Positions 1 through 6,301 of a DNA stretch of 6,905 nt are shown here, piece after piece. The position numbers and the translations under genes are program-made. Source of the DNA: Acidobacteriota bacterium (GTDB taxonomy: Bacteria > Acidobacteriota > Blastocatellia > Pyrinomonadales > Pyrinomonadaceae). A model generated the notes under the pieces. That model saw nothing but the letters and a program-made list of their open reading frames with translations, searched no databases and had not been told where the DNA came from. Every line of letters begins with the position of its first letter. Position 1 is the stretch's first letter. Location of the stretch: NCBI GenBank assembly GCA_963169175.1, contig CAUJFK010000120.1, positions 1 through 6,905 on the forward strand, given 5' to 3'.

Positions 1-2
1 AG

Positions 3-512
3 GAGATCAGGATAAAGCGTGGACTGAGCTATGGCGCAGGAAGCGGCTTTGGCTGGCGTGCGGGCAAGGCCAATTTCAGTACGCGAACACAGACAAAGAA
101 CGAATCGGCGGCCTGGGTTGCCGAGCTTGTCATCGCCGAGATCAAGCGGCTGGCCGATACGACTGCGGACGATGCCGAGTTAAACCCAAGAAAATCGAGT
201 CTGACCGGCGGCTTTGGACGGACACTCGAAACGAACGAGGGAATGGCGTCGGCACTGGCCGAGCTGTACGCTTTCGGAATACCGGCATCGGAATTGAATA
301 CGTATATGGCCGATGTCAACGCTGTCAAAGCAGCCGATGTGCGATCATTCGCCGCTGCGGACCTTTTCGGCGGCGATATGATCATTGTCGGTGACTACAG
401 CGTTTTCAAAGACGATCTTGCCAAGCGTTTCCCGAATGCAAAGATCAATGTTGTCAAGGCCGACGAACTTGAACTTGACAGCGAAACGCTCCGGAAAGGT
501 GATCTTAAGTAG
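3..512 (+). CDS. M16 (insulinase/pitrilysin) family peptidase, C-terminal part, 5' truncated by window edge
   Basis: The frame is open from the first bases to a TAG at 510-512, giving the last 169 residues of a longer protein. The start lies outside the window; an internal ATG at 243 is not the real start because coding similarity continues upstream of it. Near the left edge the translation reads IRIKRGLSYGAGSGFGW, matching the RGL(S/A)Y segment of the C-terminal half of M16 peptidases, where the conserved Arg and Tyr contact the substrate terminus. Alternating helices and strands follow, including a late GDMIIVGDY strand typical of the family's end. The zinc-binding HXXEH motif sits in the N-terminal half of M16 proteins and cannot be checked here, so this could be an active peptidase or an inactive partner subunit of an M16B pair. 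Such proteins are usually periplasmic or membrane-associated in Gram-negative bacteria. It ends about 100 bases before the UbiD gene, so co-transcription is possible but not shown. Confidence 0.85.
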   Translation, partial: EIRIKRGLSYGAGSGFGWRAGKANFSTRTQTKNESAAWVAELVIAEIKRLADTTADDAELNPRKSSLTGGFGRTLETNEGMASALAELYAFGIPASELNTYMADVNAVKAADVRSFAAADLFGGDMIIVGDYSVFKDDLAKRFPNAKINVVKADELELDSETLRKGDLK

Positions 513-609
513 CAGGCGTTTGCCCGGTTGAAGGAGGGCGCGAGCAACGGCCTGGCCTCTTTTCCGATCGATCCTCGTGCTTCCGTGTACGGCCGACCGC
601 CGGCCGCCT

Positions 610-2370
610 ATGCATTCAAACCTACGTTCATTTATCGACAACCTCCGCCGTGAAGATGAGGTCATCGACATCTCGGCGGAGGTTGATCCGTATCTTGAGA
701 TCGCCGAGATCCACCGCCGCGTCATCGACGCGGGCGGCAAGGCGCTGTTCTTCTTGAATGTTAAGGGTTCTCCGTTCCCGGTCGTCACAAATCTGTTCGG
801 TACAAATAAACGTGTTGACCTTGCATTTGGCAAGAGGCCGCAGGAATTTGTAAAGCGGGCGGTGGAAATGGCTGAGAGTTTGATCCCGCCAAAGTTGGGG
901 AAGCTTTGGGAGTTCCGCAACATGGCACTTTCGGCGTTGAAGATCGGGACAAAGGCCGCCAGGCGTGCGCCCGTTCTCGAAACGCGTCAGCCTGAGGTCG
1001 ATCTTGAGAAGCTTCCGCTGCTCCAACTCTGGCCTGAGGACGGCGGACACTTCAATACGCTGCCGCTGGTTTATACTGAAAGCCCGTCATCAGGGAAACC
1101 GAACCTTGGCATTTACCGCATGCAGAGGTATGACAAATCGACTACCGGCATGCACTGGCAGATCGGCAAGGGCGGCGGATTTCATTATTTTGAGGCCGAA
1201 GAGAACGACGACAGCCTGCCGGTCACGGTCTTTCTCGGCGGGCCGCCGGCGCTGATCGTTTCGGCTATCGCTCCACTGCCCGAAGATGTGCCTGAGTTGA
1301 TGCTCGCCTCGCTGCTGGCTGGTGAAAAACTGGCAACCGCTGCGAACCCTATTGCCGGCGGCCAGCGGCTTTTAGCTGAGGCCGAGTTCGCCCTTTGCGG
1401 CCATGTGCCGCCGCACGAACGCAGGCCGGAAGGCCCGTTCGGCGATCACTATGGCTATTATTCGTTGACGCACGATTATCCTGTCTTTAGGACGGAAGCG
1501 GTCTTTCATCGCAGGGATGCGATCTATCCCGCGACGGTCGTTGGAAAACCGCGGCAGGAGGACTTTTTCCTCGGCGATTATCTGCAGGAATTACTTTCGC
1601 CGTTGTTCCCGCTCGTAATGCCTGCCGTCCGCGATCTTTGGAGTTATGGCGAGACCGGCTTTCACTCGCTTGCGGCGGCGGTTGTAAGAGAAAGATATTC
1701 GCGCGAGGCCTTTTCCGCCGGTTTTCGCATACTCGGCGAAGGCCAGCTTGCGCTTACAAAATTTCTGCTTCTGACCGACACACCGCAGGACCTGCGTGAT
1801 TTCAAGCAGTTGTTCGAACACATTCTTGCACGGGTTGACTGGCAACGCGATCTATTTGTATTCAATCAAACTGCATTCGATACGCTGGATTACGCCAGCG
1901 GCAAGATCAATCACGGAAGCAAGTCGATCTTGATAGGCGTGGGCGATGAGCGGCGTGAACTTGCCCGTGAGTTCCACGGCGAACTCCCGGCGGGCATCAC
2001 GCGGGCCGAGCCGTTTTGTGCCGGGTGCATTGTTGTCGAAGGCGATACATACGCGAACGACAAGGACCTGGCGTCGCGTATCGCTCGTGCCGGTAAATTT
2101 GATGAATGGCAGGTCGTGGTGCTTCACGATGATGTAAGCGTCGCCCGCTCAACGGAAAAATTCCTCTGGGCCACGTGGACACGCTTTAATCCGGCGAACG
2201 ATATTTTCGCCCGAAACGTAACGGTAAAGAACAGCCATATCGGTTATGAAGCGCCGATAGTGATCGACGCTCGAATGAAGCCGTGGTACCCAAAAGAGGT
2301 CGAAGCGGCGGACGAGACCGTTAGCCTGGTCGATCGAAGATGGAACGAATACTTCCCCGGCGGCGTTTAA
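610..2370 (+). CDS. UbiD-family prenylated-FMN-dependent decarboxylase
   Basis: Predicted cytosolic (de)carboxylase of the UbiD family, which uses prenyl-FMN made by UbiX to decarboxylate aromatic or unsaturated acids; quinone biosynthesis is a common role. Counting from the ATG at 610 (586 aa), the N terminus LRSFIDNLRREDEVIDI is the usual family opening. NLGIYRMQ (165-172) supplies a metal-ligand Asn165 and catalytic-type Arg170, Glu259 sits in the expected third-ligand region, and EGPFGDHYGYYS (274-285) carries the acidic pair Glu274/Asp279 spaced as in known members (E. coli UbiD also reads EGPFGDH). It is about 90 residues longer than E. coli UbiD, mostly at the C terminus, resembling the larger putative menaquinone decarboxylases; the substrate cannot be assigned. 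A GTG at 577 would add 11 residues (LPCTADRRPP...) unlike the family, so 610 is preferred. Neither start has a Shine-Dalgarno sequence; an AAGGAGGG at 531-538 is too far away. The phosphoesterase gene follows after 7 bases. UbiX is not in the window. Confidence 0.9.
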   Translation: MHSNLRSFIDNLRREDEVIDISAEVDPYLEIAEIHRRVIDAGGKALFFLNVKGSPFPVVTNLFGTNKRVDLAFGKRPQEFVKRAVEMAESLIPPKLGKLWEFRNMALSALKIGTKAARRAPVLETRQPEVDLEKLPLLQLWPEDGGHFNTLPLVYTESPSSGKPNLGIYRMQRYDKSTTGMHWQIGKGGGFHYFEAEENDDSLPVTVFLGGPPALIVSAIAPLPEDVPELMLASLLAGEKLATAANPIAGGQRLLAEAEFALCGHVPPHERRPEGPFGDHYGYYSLTHDYPVFRTEAVFHRRDAIYPATVVGKPRQEDFFLGDYLQELLSPLFPLVMPAVRDLWSYGETGFHSLAAAVVRERYSREAFSAGFRILGEGQLALTKFLLLTDTPQDLRDFKQLFEHILARVDWQRDLFVFNQTAFDTLDYASGKINHGSKSILIGVGDERRELAREFHGELPAGITRAEPFCAGCIVVEGDTYANDKDLASRIARAGKFDEWQVVVLHDDVSVARSTEKFLWATWTRFNPANDIFARNVTVKNSHIGYEAPIVIDARMKPWYPKEVEAADETVSLVDRRWNEYFPGGV

Positions 2371-2377
2371 TATTGTA

Positions 2378-3259
2378 ATGAGAAGATTCTTGAAGTTGGC
2401 CGGGCTGTCGATCCTTGCTGTTGTTACGCTGATCACGGCCACGCTTGCCTATGCGTATTTTATTGAACCAGAGCGGCTTGTTACCACCAAGGCCGCGCTT
2501 GCCGTTCCCAACTTTAGCGCGAAGCTCAGTGGCCTGAAGATCGTCGCCATTTCCGACATCCACGGCGGATCAAACGCTGTGACCGAATCCAAACTGCGTG
2601 AGATCGTCGCACGTGTCAACGAGCAGCGGCCGGACCTGATAGTTCTGCTTGGCGATTATGTTTCGGAACGCAAGTTCGATCGCGGTGCGCTCAACAAACC
2701 GGAAGGTGCCGACCGGACCGAGCTGCGGATGCCGGTATCGGTTATCGCGGACGGCCTTGCCGGATTTAAGGCGAAGTACGGGACCTATGCCGTGATCGGC
2801 AATCATGATTGGTGGCACAACGATGCCTCTATCCGGCGGGAATTCGAACGTGTTGGGATAAACGTGATCGAGAATGAGGTTGTCCCGATAGATATTGACG
2901 GCGAAACGCTTAATCTGTGGGCGATCGAAGACCTTTGGAAGCACCGACGTGTGCCCGTGCCCGAAAATATCACAACGGAGACACGCAACATCATCGCCAT
3001 AACGCACAACCCCGATTCATTGTTAAAAGTGCCGGCGAACATATCGATCATGCTTGCGGGGCACTCGCATGGCGGGCAGGTAAGTTTCCCGTTCTTTGGG
3101 CCGATGGCGTGGGTCAACGACCGGAGATTTATGAAAGGCGAGGCTGTGGCGGACGGCAAGCATGTGTTCGTGACCTCCGGCATTGGATGCACCGGGCCGC
3201 AGATACGTTTCGGCGTGCCGCCTGAAATAGCTGTCGTGACACTGAGGGCCGCGGAATAG
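2378..3259 (+). CDS. Membrane-anchored or exported calcineurin-like metallophosphoesterase (YkuE/YaeI type), copy 1
   Basis: A 293-aa protein with a hydrophobic N-terminal segment (about residues 7-27, ending near TLAYAYF), acting as signal peptide or membrane anchor, then a complete metallophosphoesterase domain. All dimetal motifs are present in order: SDIH (Asp60, His62), LLGDYVS (Asp93), GNHD (Asn142, His143), THNPD (His210) and GHSHGGQ (His229, His231). The GHSHGGQ plus C-terminal FVTSGIG...PPEIAVV pattern is typical of the YkuE/YaeI group, which includes phosphodiesterases acting on membrane lipids and the lipid A enzyme LpxG; the substrate here is unknown. The domain should lie outside the inner membrane. 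The gene starts 7 bases after UbiD and its TAG is immediately followed by the ATG of the next gene, so it is the middle gene of a probable operon. No Shine-Dalgarno sequence is visible, suggesting translational coupling. It is clearly paralogous to the next gene. Confidence 0.9.
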   Translation: MRRFLKLAGLSILAVVTLITATLAYAYFIEPERLVTTKAALAVPNFSAKLSGLKIVAISDIHGGSNAVTESKLREIVARVNEQRPDLIVLLGDYVSERKFDRGALNKPEGADRTELRMPVSVIADGLAGFKAKYGTYAVIGNHDWWHNDASIRREFERVGINVIENEVVPIDIDGETLNLWAIEDLWKHRRVPVPENITTETRNIIAITHNPDSLLKVPANISIMLAGHSHGGQVSFPFFGPMAWVNDRRFMKGEAVADGKHVFVTSGIGCTGPQIRFGVPPEIAVVTLRAAE

Positions 3260-4168
3260 ATGCCGACCACCAGATCTCTTTTGCTGATAACTGTCGCGTG
3301 CCTCGCCGTTGGTCTGTTGTGCATCGGTTACGGATATTTTATTGAACCGGGCCGTCTGGCTGTAAACCGCTATGACATGGATATCGCCGATTGGGACCCG
3401 GCGTTCAACGGCTTTCGTGTGGCGTTGATATCCGATATTCACGCAGGTTCAAATGGTGTCACGGCGGACAAACTCAGCAAAATAGTCGAGGCGGCGAACG
3501 CGGAGAATGCGGACGCGATCTTTCTACTTGGCGACTACGTCTCACAGGCGAGCGGCCGCATGCCTGATGGACGGCGCGGAGTGAAGGTGGAGCCGGCGGA
3601 GATAGCCGAGGGGCTGTCCGGGCTGCGGGCGCAGTTCGGTGTTTATGTTGTGCTTGGAAATCATGATGAGTGGTACGATCCGCAGGCTGTCGGGCGTGCG
3701 TTTGAGCAGAAGGGTTACACGGTATTGGACGGAAAGCTCGCGGAAATAAGGCTCAGCGGCGGCGAAAAGCTGCGTGTGCTGGGATTGAAAGACCACACGA
3801 CGATCGGCGAATGGAAAGTGTATTCCGATGCAGCAAAGAAGCTGCTTGAACCGACGAATGGGAAGGGAAATGTCATCGTCCTGCAGCACAGCCCGGATGT
3901 CGTGCCGGCGATCACGGGCGGCCTTCGCATAACGCCTGACCCGATGGTGCTGTTCGCGGGCCACACGCACGGCGGCCAGATACGTCTTCCCGTTATCGGA
4001 GCACCGGTCGTGCCGTCAATGTTCGGCCAGAAATTTGCCCGCGGCCATGTTCGCGACAGCGGAATAGACGTTTTCGTCACATCCGGCATCGGGACGAGCA
4101 TACTTCCATTCAGGTTCCTCGTCCCGCCCGAGATCGCGGTGGTAACTCTCCGGCGGGCGGGGAATTAA
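3260..4168 (+). CDS. Membrane-anchored or exported calcineurin-like metallophosphoesterase, copy 2 (tandem paralogue)
   Basis: A 302-aa protein with the same layout as its upstream neighbour: hydrophobic N-terminal segment (about residues 7-28), a shared GYFIEPGRL juncture, then a full dimetal phosphoesterase domain. Ligand motifs are SDIH (Asp59, His61), LLGDYVS (Asp92), GNHD (Asn134, His135), LQHSPD (His210) and GHTHGGQIRLP (His235, His237). GHTHGGQIRLP is the signature of the YkuE/YaeI-like group. Shared blocks with copy 1 include GSN.VT..KL..IV after the first motif and VTSGIG near the end, so the pair arose by duplication; loops around residues 96-112 and 176-200 differ, which could mean different substrates. 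No metal ligand is missing in either copy. The ATG directly follows the stop of copy 1 with zero gap, pointing to coupled translation. Its TAA stop is also the first three bases of a 113-base inverted-repeat element. Confidence 0.9.
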   Translation: MPTTRSLLLITVACLAVGLLCIGYGYFIEPGRLAVNRYDMDIADWDPAFNGFRVALISDIHAGSNGVTADKLSKIVEAANAENADAIFLLGDYVSQASGRMPDGRRGVKVEPAEIAEGLSGLRAQFGVYVVLGNHDEWYDPQAVGRAFEQKGYTVLDGKLAEIRLSGGEKLRVLGLKDHTTIGEWKVYSDAAKKLLEPTNGKGNVIVLQHSPDVVPAITGGLRITPDPMVLFAGHTHGGQIRLPVIGAPVVPSMFGQKFARGHVRDSGIDVFVTSGIGTSILPFRFLVPPEIAVVTLRRAGN

Positions 4169-4278
4169 CCACAGAGACACAGAGAAGAATAAAAGGGAAA
4201 ACTCTTTTAGTTTGTATCGAGTCGAGCAGTAGAAGGCCTAACCTATCTTCTCTCTGTGTCTCTGTGTCTCTGTGGTTA
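4166..4278. repeat. Inverted-repeat element with CACAGAGA-unit arms at a convergent gene junction; possible bidirectional terminator
   Basis: TAACCACAGAGACACAGAGA (4166-4185) is perfectly complementary to TCTCTGTGTCTCTGTGGTTA (4259-4278). The arms are made of 8-bp units: two CACAGAGA copies on the left (4170-4185) and three TCTCTGTG copies on the right (4251-4274). The 5-base stretch next to the arms (AGAAT and TCTTC) is also roughly complementary. The interior holds a small hairpin (TAAAAG 4190-4195 with CTTTTA 4204-4209). The element starts on the TAA stop of the upstream gene and ends two bases before the stop of the convergent gene at 4281. A transcript from either side would form a long stem, so a terminator or mRNA-end-protecting role is plausible. 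The outer bases are TA at both ends, which would also fit a MITE-like insertion. From memory, CCACAGAGACACAGAG-type repeats recur in several environmental bacterial genomes; copy number here is not testable. Confidence 0.85.
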
Positions 4279-4280
4279 GA

Positions 4281-5537
4281 TCACCTCAACATTCCGCGCA
4301 CATTCTCGAGGCTGCCGTCGTTTTTGGCGGGTTTTAGGTTGAGGACCTTGCACATCAGTTCGTACACATTTACATTCTCGAACGCCTCCGCGACGTAACC
4401 GCGTTTGAATGCGGGGCCGTGGGCGATGAACGTTGCCTGCATTTCCTGATACCGGTTGTCATAGCCGTGAGCACCGCGCGGGCGGTCGGGTTCGTCCATA
4501 TCTTTGTACCAGTCATCAAAGCGTCTGCGGCTCGTCGTTATCCAGCCGATCTCCGACGAACATATGATCGGAGCAACGCGTGTACCGTGGTTGTAGTGCA
4601 GCCGCTCCGGTATCTTTCCCTTCAGCCAGCAGGTTGTGTGCGGCAGGGCCTTGATCTTGTCATAGATGGCGTCGGTCTCACCTTCCTTGGGGAATATCTG
4701 CACGATCTCGTTCGTCCACAGGATGCGTTCGGCCAGTTTGAAGTCGAATGAGTCGTCGAGATACGTGGCGTTCTTCGCGTACGACGGCGCCATGCCGTGG
4801 TCCGATACAATTATGACGTTAACCTGATCGTCTATGCCCCGCTGCCGCAAACCGTCCATCAGCCGTGCGATATATCCGTCCACTTCCAGTGCGGCGTAGC
4901 GTGTTTCTTCCGCATCCGGGCCGAATTCATGTCCGACGTCGTCGGTGGTCGAAAAATACATCGACAACATCGTCGGCCGTTTGTCCGCGGGCAGATCGAG
5001 CCAGCCCAGAACTTTATCAACGCGCATCATGTTCGGAACTTTGCCGTTGTAATTTCTAAAATATGTCGGCTGGCGGCCTTCGATCGGGGCCTCGGTCCCG
5101 ACAAAGAAGAACGACGCCGCACGCTGTCCCTGCTTTTCCGCCGTCACCCAGATCGGCTCGCCGCCCCACCAACGCGGATCCCGTACCTGGTCGGGCTTGG
5201 ACATCGTGAACACGGTGCCGAAATCATAGACGTTGTTCTCAACTATGCCGTGGTCCTCCGGATACAGGCCGGTTGCGATCGTGTAATGGTTGGGAAAGGT
5301 CTTGGTCGGAAAAGACGGCGTCATCCACTTTGCACGCACGCCCTCGGCGGCAAGACGCGTGAGGGCAGGCGGCCGGAATTTGTCCAGATAATCATAGCGA
5401 AACCCGTCAAGCGAGATGAGAATGACCGTCGGCCGCAGGTCCGTGACCCGCGGCTGCGAAACCGCCGTCAGTGTCAGAAGAATAAACGCCGCCGCCAGCA
5501 CGCCAAAGCGCCTGCGCGTCAATACAGGTGTCTTCAT
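4281..5537 (-). CDS. Exported ENPP-type nucleotide pyrophosphatase/phosphodiesterase (alkaline phosphatase superfamily)
   Basis: A 418-aa enzyme of the type I phosphodiesterase/nucleotide pyrophosphatase family, hydrolysing phosphodiester or pyrophosphate bonds through a threonine nucleophile and two zinc ions. Visible residues: Asp44 in ISLDGFR, nucleophile Thr80 in FPTKTFPNHYT, Asn101/102 in HGIVENN, Asp199 and His203 in TTDDVGHEFGP, Asp246-His247 in SDHGM, and His357 in GAHGYDN. All expected ligands are present and the length is normal for bacterial members. The N terminus (TRRRFGVLAAAFILL) has basic residues followed by a hydrophobic stretch, so the protein is exported; TRRRF loosely resembles a twin-arginine motif but Sec export cannot be excluded. 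The substrate (nucleotides, dinucleotides or phospholipid head groups) is not determinable. It is transcribed toward the phosphoesterase operon and separated from it by an inverted repeat. The start at 5537 lacks a clear ribosome-binding site, but a good promoter lies about 38 bases upstream. Confidence 0.92.
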   Translation of the reverse strand: MKTPVLTRRRFGVLAAAFILLTLTAVSQPRVTDLRPTVILISLDGFRYDYLDKFRPPALTRLAAEGVRAKWMTPSFPTKTFPNHYTIATGLYPEDHGIVENNVYDFGTVFTMSKPDQVRDPRWWGGEPIWVTAEKQGQRAASFFFVGTEAPIEGRQPTYFRNYNGKVPNMMRVDKVLGWLDLPADKRPTMLSMYFSTTDDVGHEFGPDAEETRYAALEVDGYIARLMDGLRQRGIDDQVNVIIVSDHGMAPSYAKNATYLDDSFDFKLAERILWTNEIVQIFPKEGETDAIYDKIKALPHTTCWLKGKIPERLHYNHGTRVAPIICSSEIGWITTSRRRFDDWYKDMDEPDRPRGAHGYDNRYQEMQATFIAHGPAFKRGYVAEAFENVNVYELMCKVLNLKPAKNDGSLENVRGMLR

Positions 5538-5574
5538 ACAAAATGTTCAGGCCGTGAGAATTTGATCTTTGGAC

Positions 5575-5603
5575 ATTATACACGCAACGCAAACGCGCGT
5601 CAT
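5575..5603 (-). promoter_or_regulatory. Putative sigma70-like promoter of the phosphodiesterase gene
   Basis: Read on the minus strand, ATGACG (5603-5598, 4 of 6 matches to TTGACA) is followed after 17 bases by a perfect TATAAT (5580-5575). The predicted transcription start is near 5568, giving a leader of about 30 bases before the ATG at 5537. Orientation, spacing and location fit this gene. This is a pattern match only. Confidence 0.5.
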
Positions 5604-5605
5604 TG

Positions 5606-5681
5606 CTTCGTGCGGTTAGTCTTGTTTCGTCTTGTTCGTGGTGGCGAAGCCGCGAGCGGCGGGACCACGAAATGCACGAAG
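5606..5681. repeat. Imperfect inverted repeat, CTTCGTGC/TTCGTGGT type, in the divergent intergenic region
   Basis: Two pairs of complementary 8-mers are nested: CTTCGTGC (5606-5613) with GCACGAAG (5674-5681), and TTCGTGGT (5635-5642) with ACCACGAA (5664-5671). A GC-rich mini-hairpin, GCCG-CGAG-CGGC (5649-5660), lies at the centre. The left side has 21 bases between its two blocks while the right side has 2, so the left arm seems to carry an insertion made of TTGTTTCGTC-like repeats. The 260 bases between the two divergent genes (5538-5797) otherwise hold only promoter-like sites and the second inverted repeat. It resembles a decayed dispersed REP- or MITE-like repeat; no coding sequence fits here. 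Confidence 0.65.
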
Positions 5682-5732
5682 CGGGTAAACGAACTTTCAC
5701 GAAATAAAGCGACTTCCGCCGCCGCCCGCTGG

Positions 5733-5795
5733 CCCGAATATCAAAGGCAAACGACATGTTGGTAACGTGCCGTGTTTTTGCGTATGATATTCGGG
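5733..5795. repeat. Long inverted repeat bracketing the lipoprotein promoter region
   Basis: CCCGAATATCA (5733-5743) is perfectly complementary to TGATATTCGGG (5785-5795). After a symmetric 3-by-3 mismatch, an inner 5-bp pair continues the stem: GCAAA (5747-5751) with TTTGC (5777-5781). The structure ends two bases before the lipoprotein ATG at 5798, and its right arm overlaps the proposed -10 element. It could be a regulator-binding site, a DNA hairpin, an mRNA hairpin in a transcript entering from upstream, or a small mobile-element remnant. Confidence 0.65.
5759..5788 (+). promoter_or_regulatory. Putative promoter of the DUF3060-like lipoprotein gene
   Basis: TTGGTA (5759-5764, 4 of 6 matches to the -35 consensus) is followed after 18 bases by TATGAT (5783-5788, 5 of 6 matches to the -10 consensus). 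The predicted transcription start, near 5795, is only a few bases before the ATG at 5798, so the mRNA may be leaderless or nearly so, which agrees with the lack of a Shine-Dalgarno sequence. The -10 lies partly within the right arm of the inverted repeat. Confidence 0.4.
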
Positions 5796-5797
5796 TC

Positions 5798-6295
5798 ATG
5801 AAACATGCCGCACTCGTATCCGCACTTGCCGTTCTTGCGCTTTTGGCTGCTTGCGATGTCCAGAGCGGGATGACAAAGAAAAGTTTGGAGAAATATAATC
5901 CGTCACCCACGCCGGTGATAAACGTGCCGACACCGGAACCGATCAACCCGGGCGATGTCGTCACCGTCGATCCCGAGGCAAGCGGCCCGACCATCAGCGT
6001 CAACAAACCCGCAGAAGCGAAACGCGTCAAATGTACAAAATATAACCGCGTCGCCATAAACGCGGACGGCCTCGAAGTAAATATCGACGGCGTGTGCAAA
6101 CAGATCATGATCAACGGCGACGGGAACAAGATCACCGTCACCGCCGTTTCGGAAGTGGTCGCCAACGGAACCGACAATAAGGTCGAGTTTTATAAATACG
6201 CCAACGGAAAACAGCCCTTCGTGGCAGATAATACCAGCTCAAACACCGTCGCAAAGGGAATCCCGCCCGAACCCGCGGGAAAAACAGTAAAATAA
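5798..6295 (+). CDS. Small lipoprotein with a DUF3060-like repeat domain
   Basis: A 165-aa protein. The ATG at 5798 is preferred over 5756 because it places a textbook lipoprotein signal at the N terminus: MKH, a hydrophobic run, then the lipobox LAAC with Cys19 as the lipidation site. Asp20 follows; in E. coli an Asp at +2 favours inner-membrane retention, but that rule may not hold in this organism. Residues 33-72 are a Pro/Thr-rich, probably disordered linker (PSPTPVINVPTPEPINPG). Residues 77-153 resemble DUF3060: short beta-strand repeats with a G-x-x-N-x-(I/V) pattern, seen as INGDGNKITV (105-114) and ANGTDNKVEF (122-131), then a weaker SSNTV (147-151). Cys79 and Cys100 flank the first strands and could form a disulfide. 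The function of this domain is unknown; the repeat pattern suggests a small beta-helix-like fold on the cell envelope. It stands alone between a divergent and a convergent gene. Confidence 0.8.
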   Translation: MKHAALVSALAVLALLAACDVQSGMTKKSLEKYNPSPTPVINVPTPEPINPGDVVTVDPEASGPTISVNKPAEAKRVKCTKYNRVAINADGLEVNIDGVCKQIMINGDGNKITVTAVSEVVANGTDNKVEFYKYANGKQPFVADNTSSNTVAKGIPPEPAGKTVK

Positions 6296-6301
6296 CGCCG
6301 C

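Noticed and set aside
531..538. AAGGAGGG as ribosome-binding site for the UbiD gene
   Set aside because: It is 38 bases before the GTG at 577 and over 70 before the ATG at 610, and no in-frame start codon lies at usable spacing.
4797..5765. Long plus-strand open frame (322 codons) opposite the phosphodiesterase
   Set aside because: It is antisense to a gene with a complete set of catalytic motifs, is rich in Arg/His from reversed codons, has no recognisable domain and runs through intergenic repeats.
5756..5797. Upstream ATG at 5756 as start of the lipoprotein
   Set aside because: It would add 14 residues before a standard lipoprotein signal and place the start inside the inverted repeat and promoter region.
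5407..6177. Minus-strand frame of 256 codons across the divergent region
   Set aside because: It overlaps the phosphodiesterase start, two promoters, two inverted repeats and the lipoprotein gene, with no coherent domain.
6261..6280. TCCCGC/GCGGGA hairpin as terminator of the lipoprotein gene
   Set aside because: It lies inside the coding sequence and is followed by an A-tract rather than a T-tract on the coding strand.
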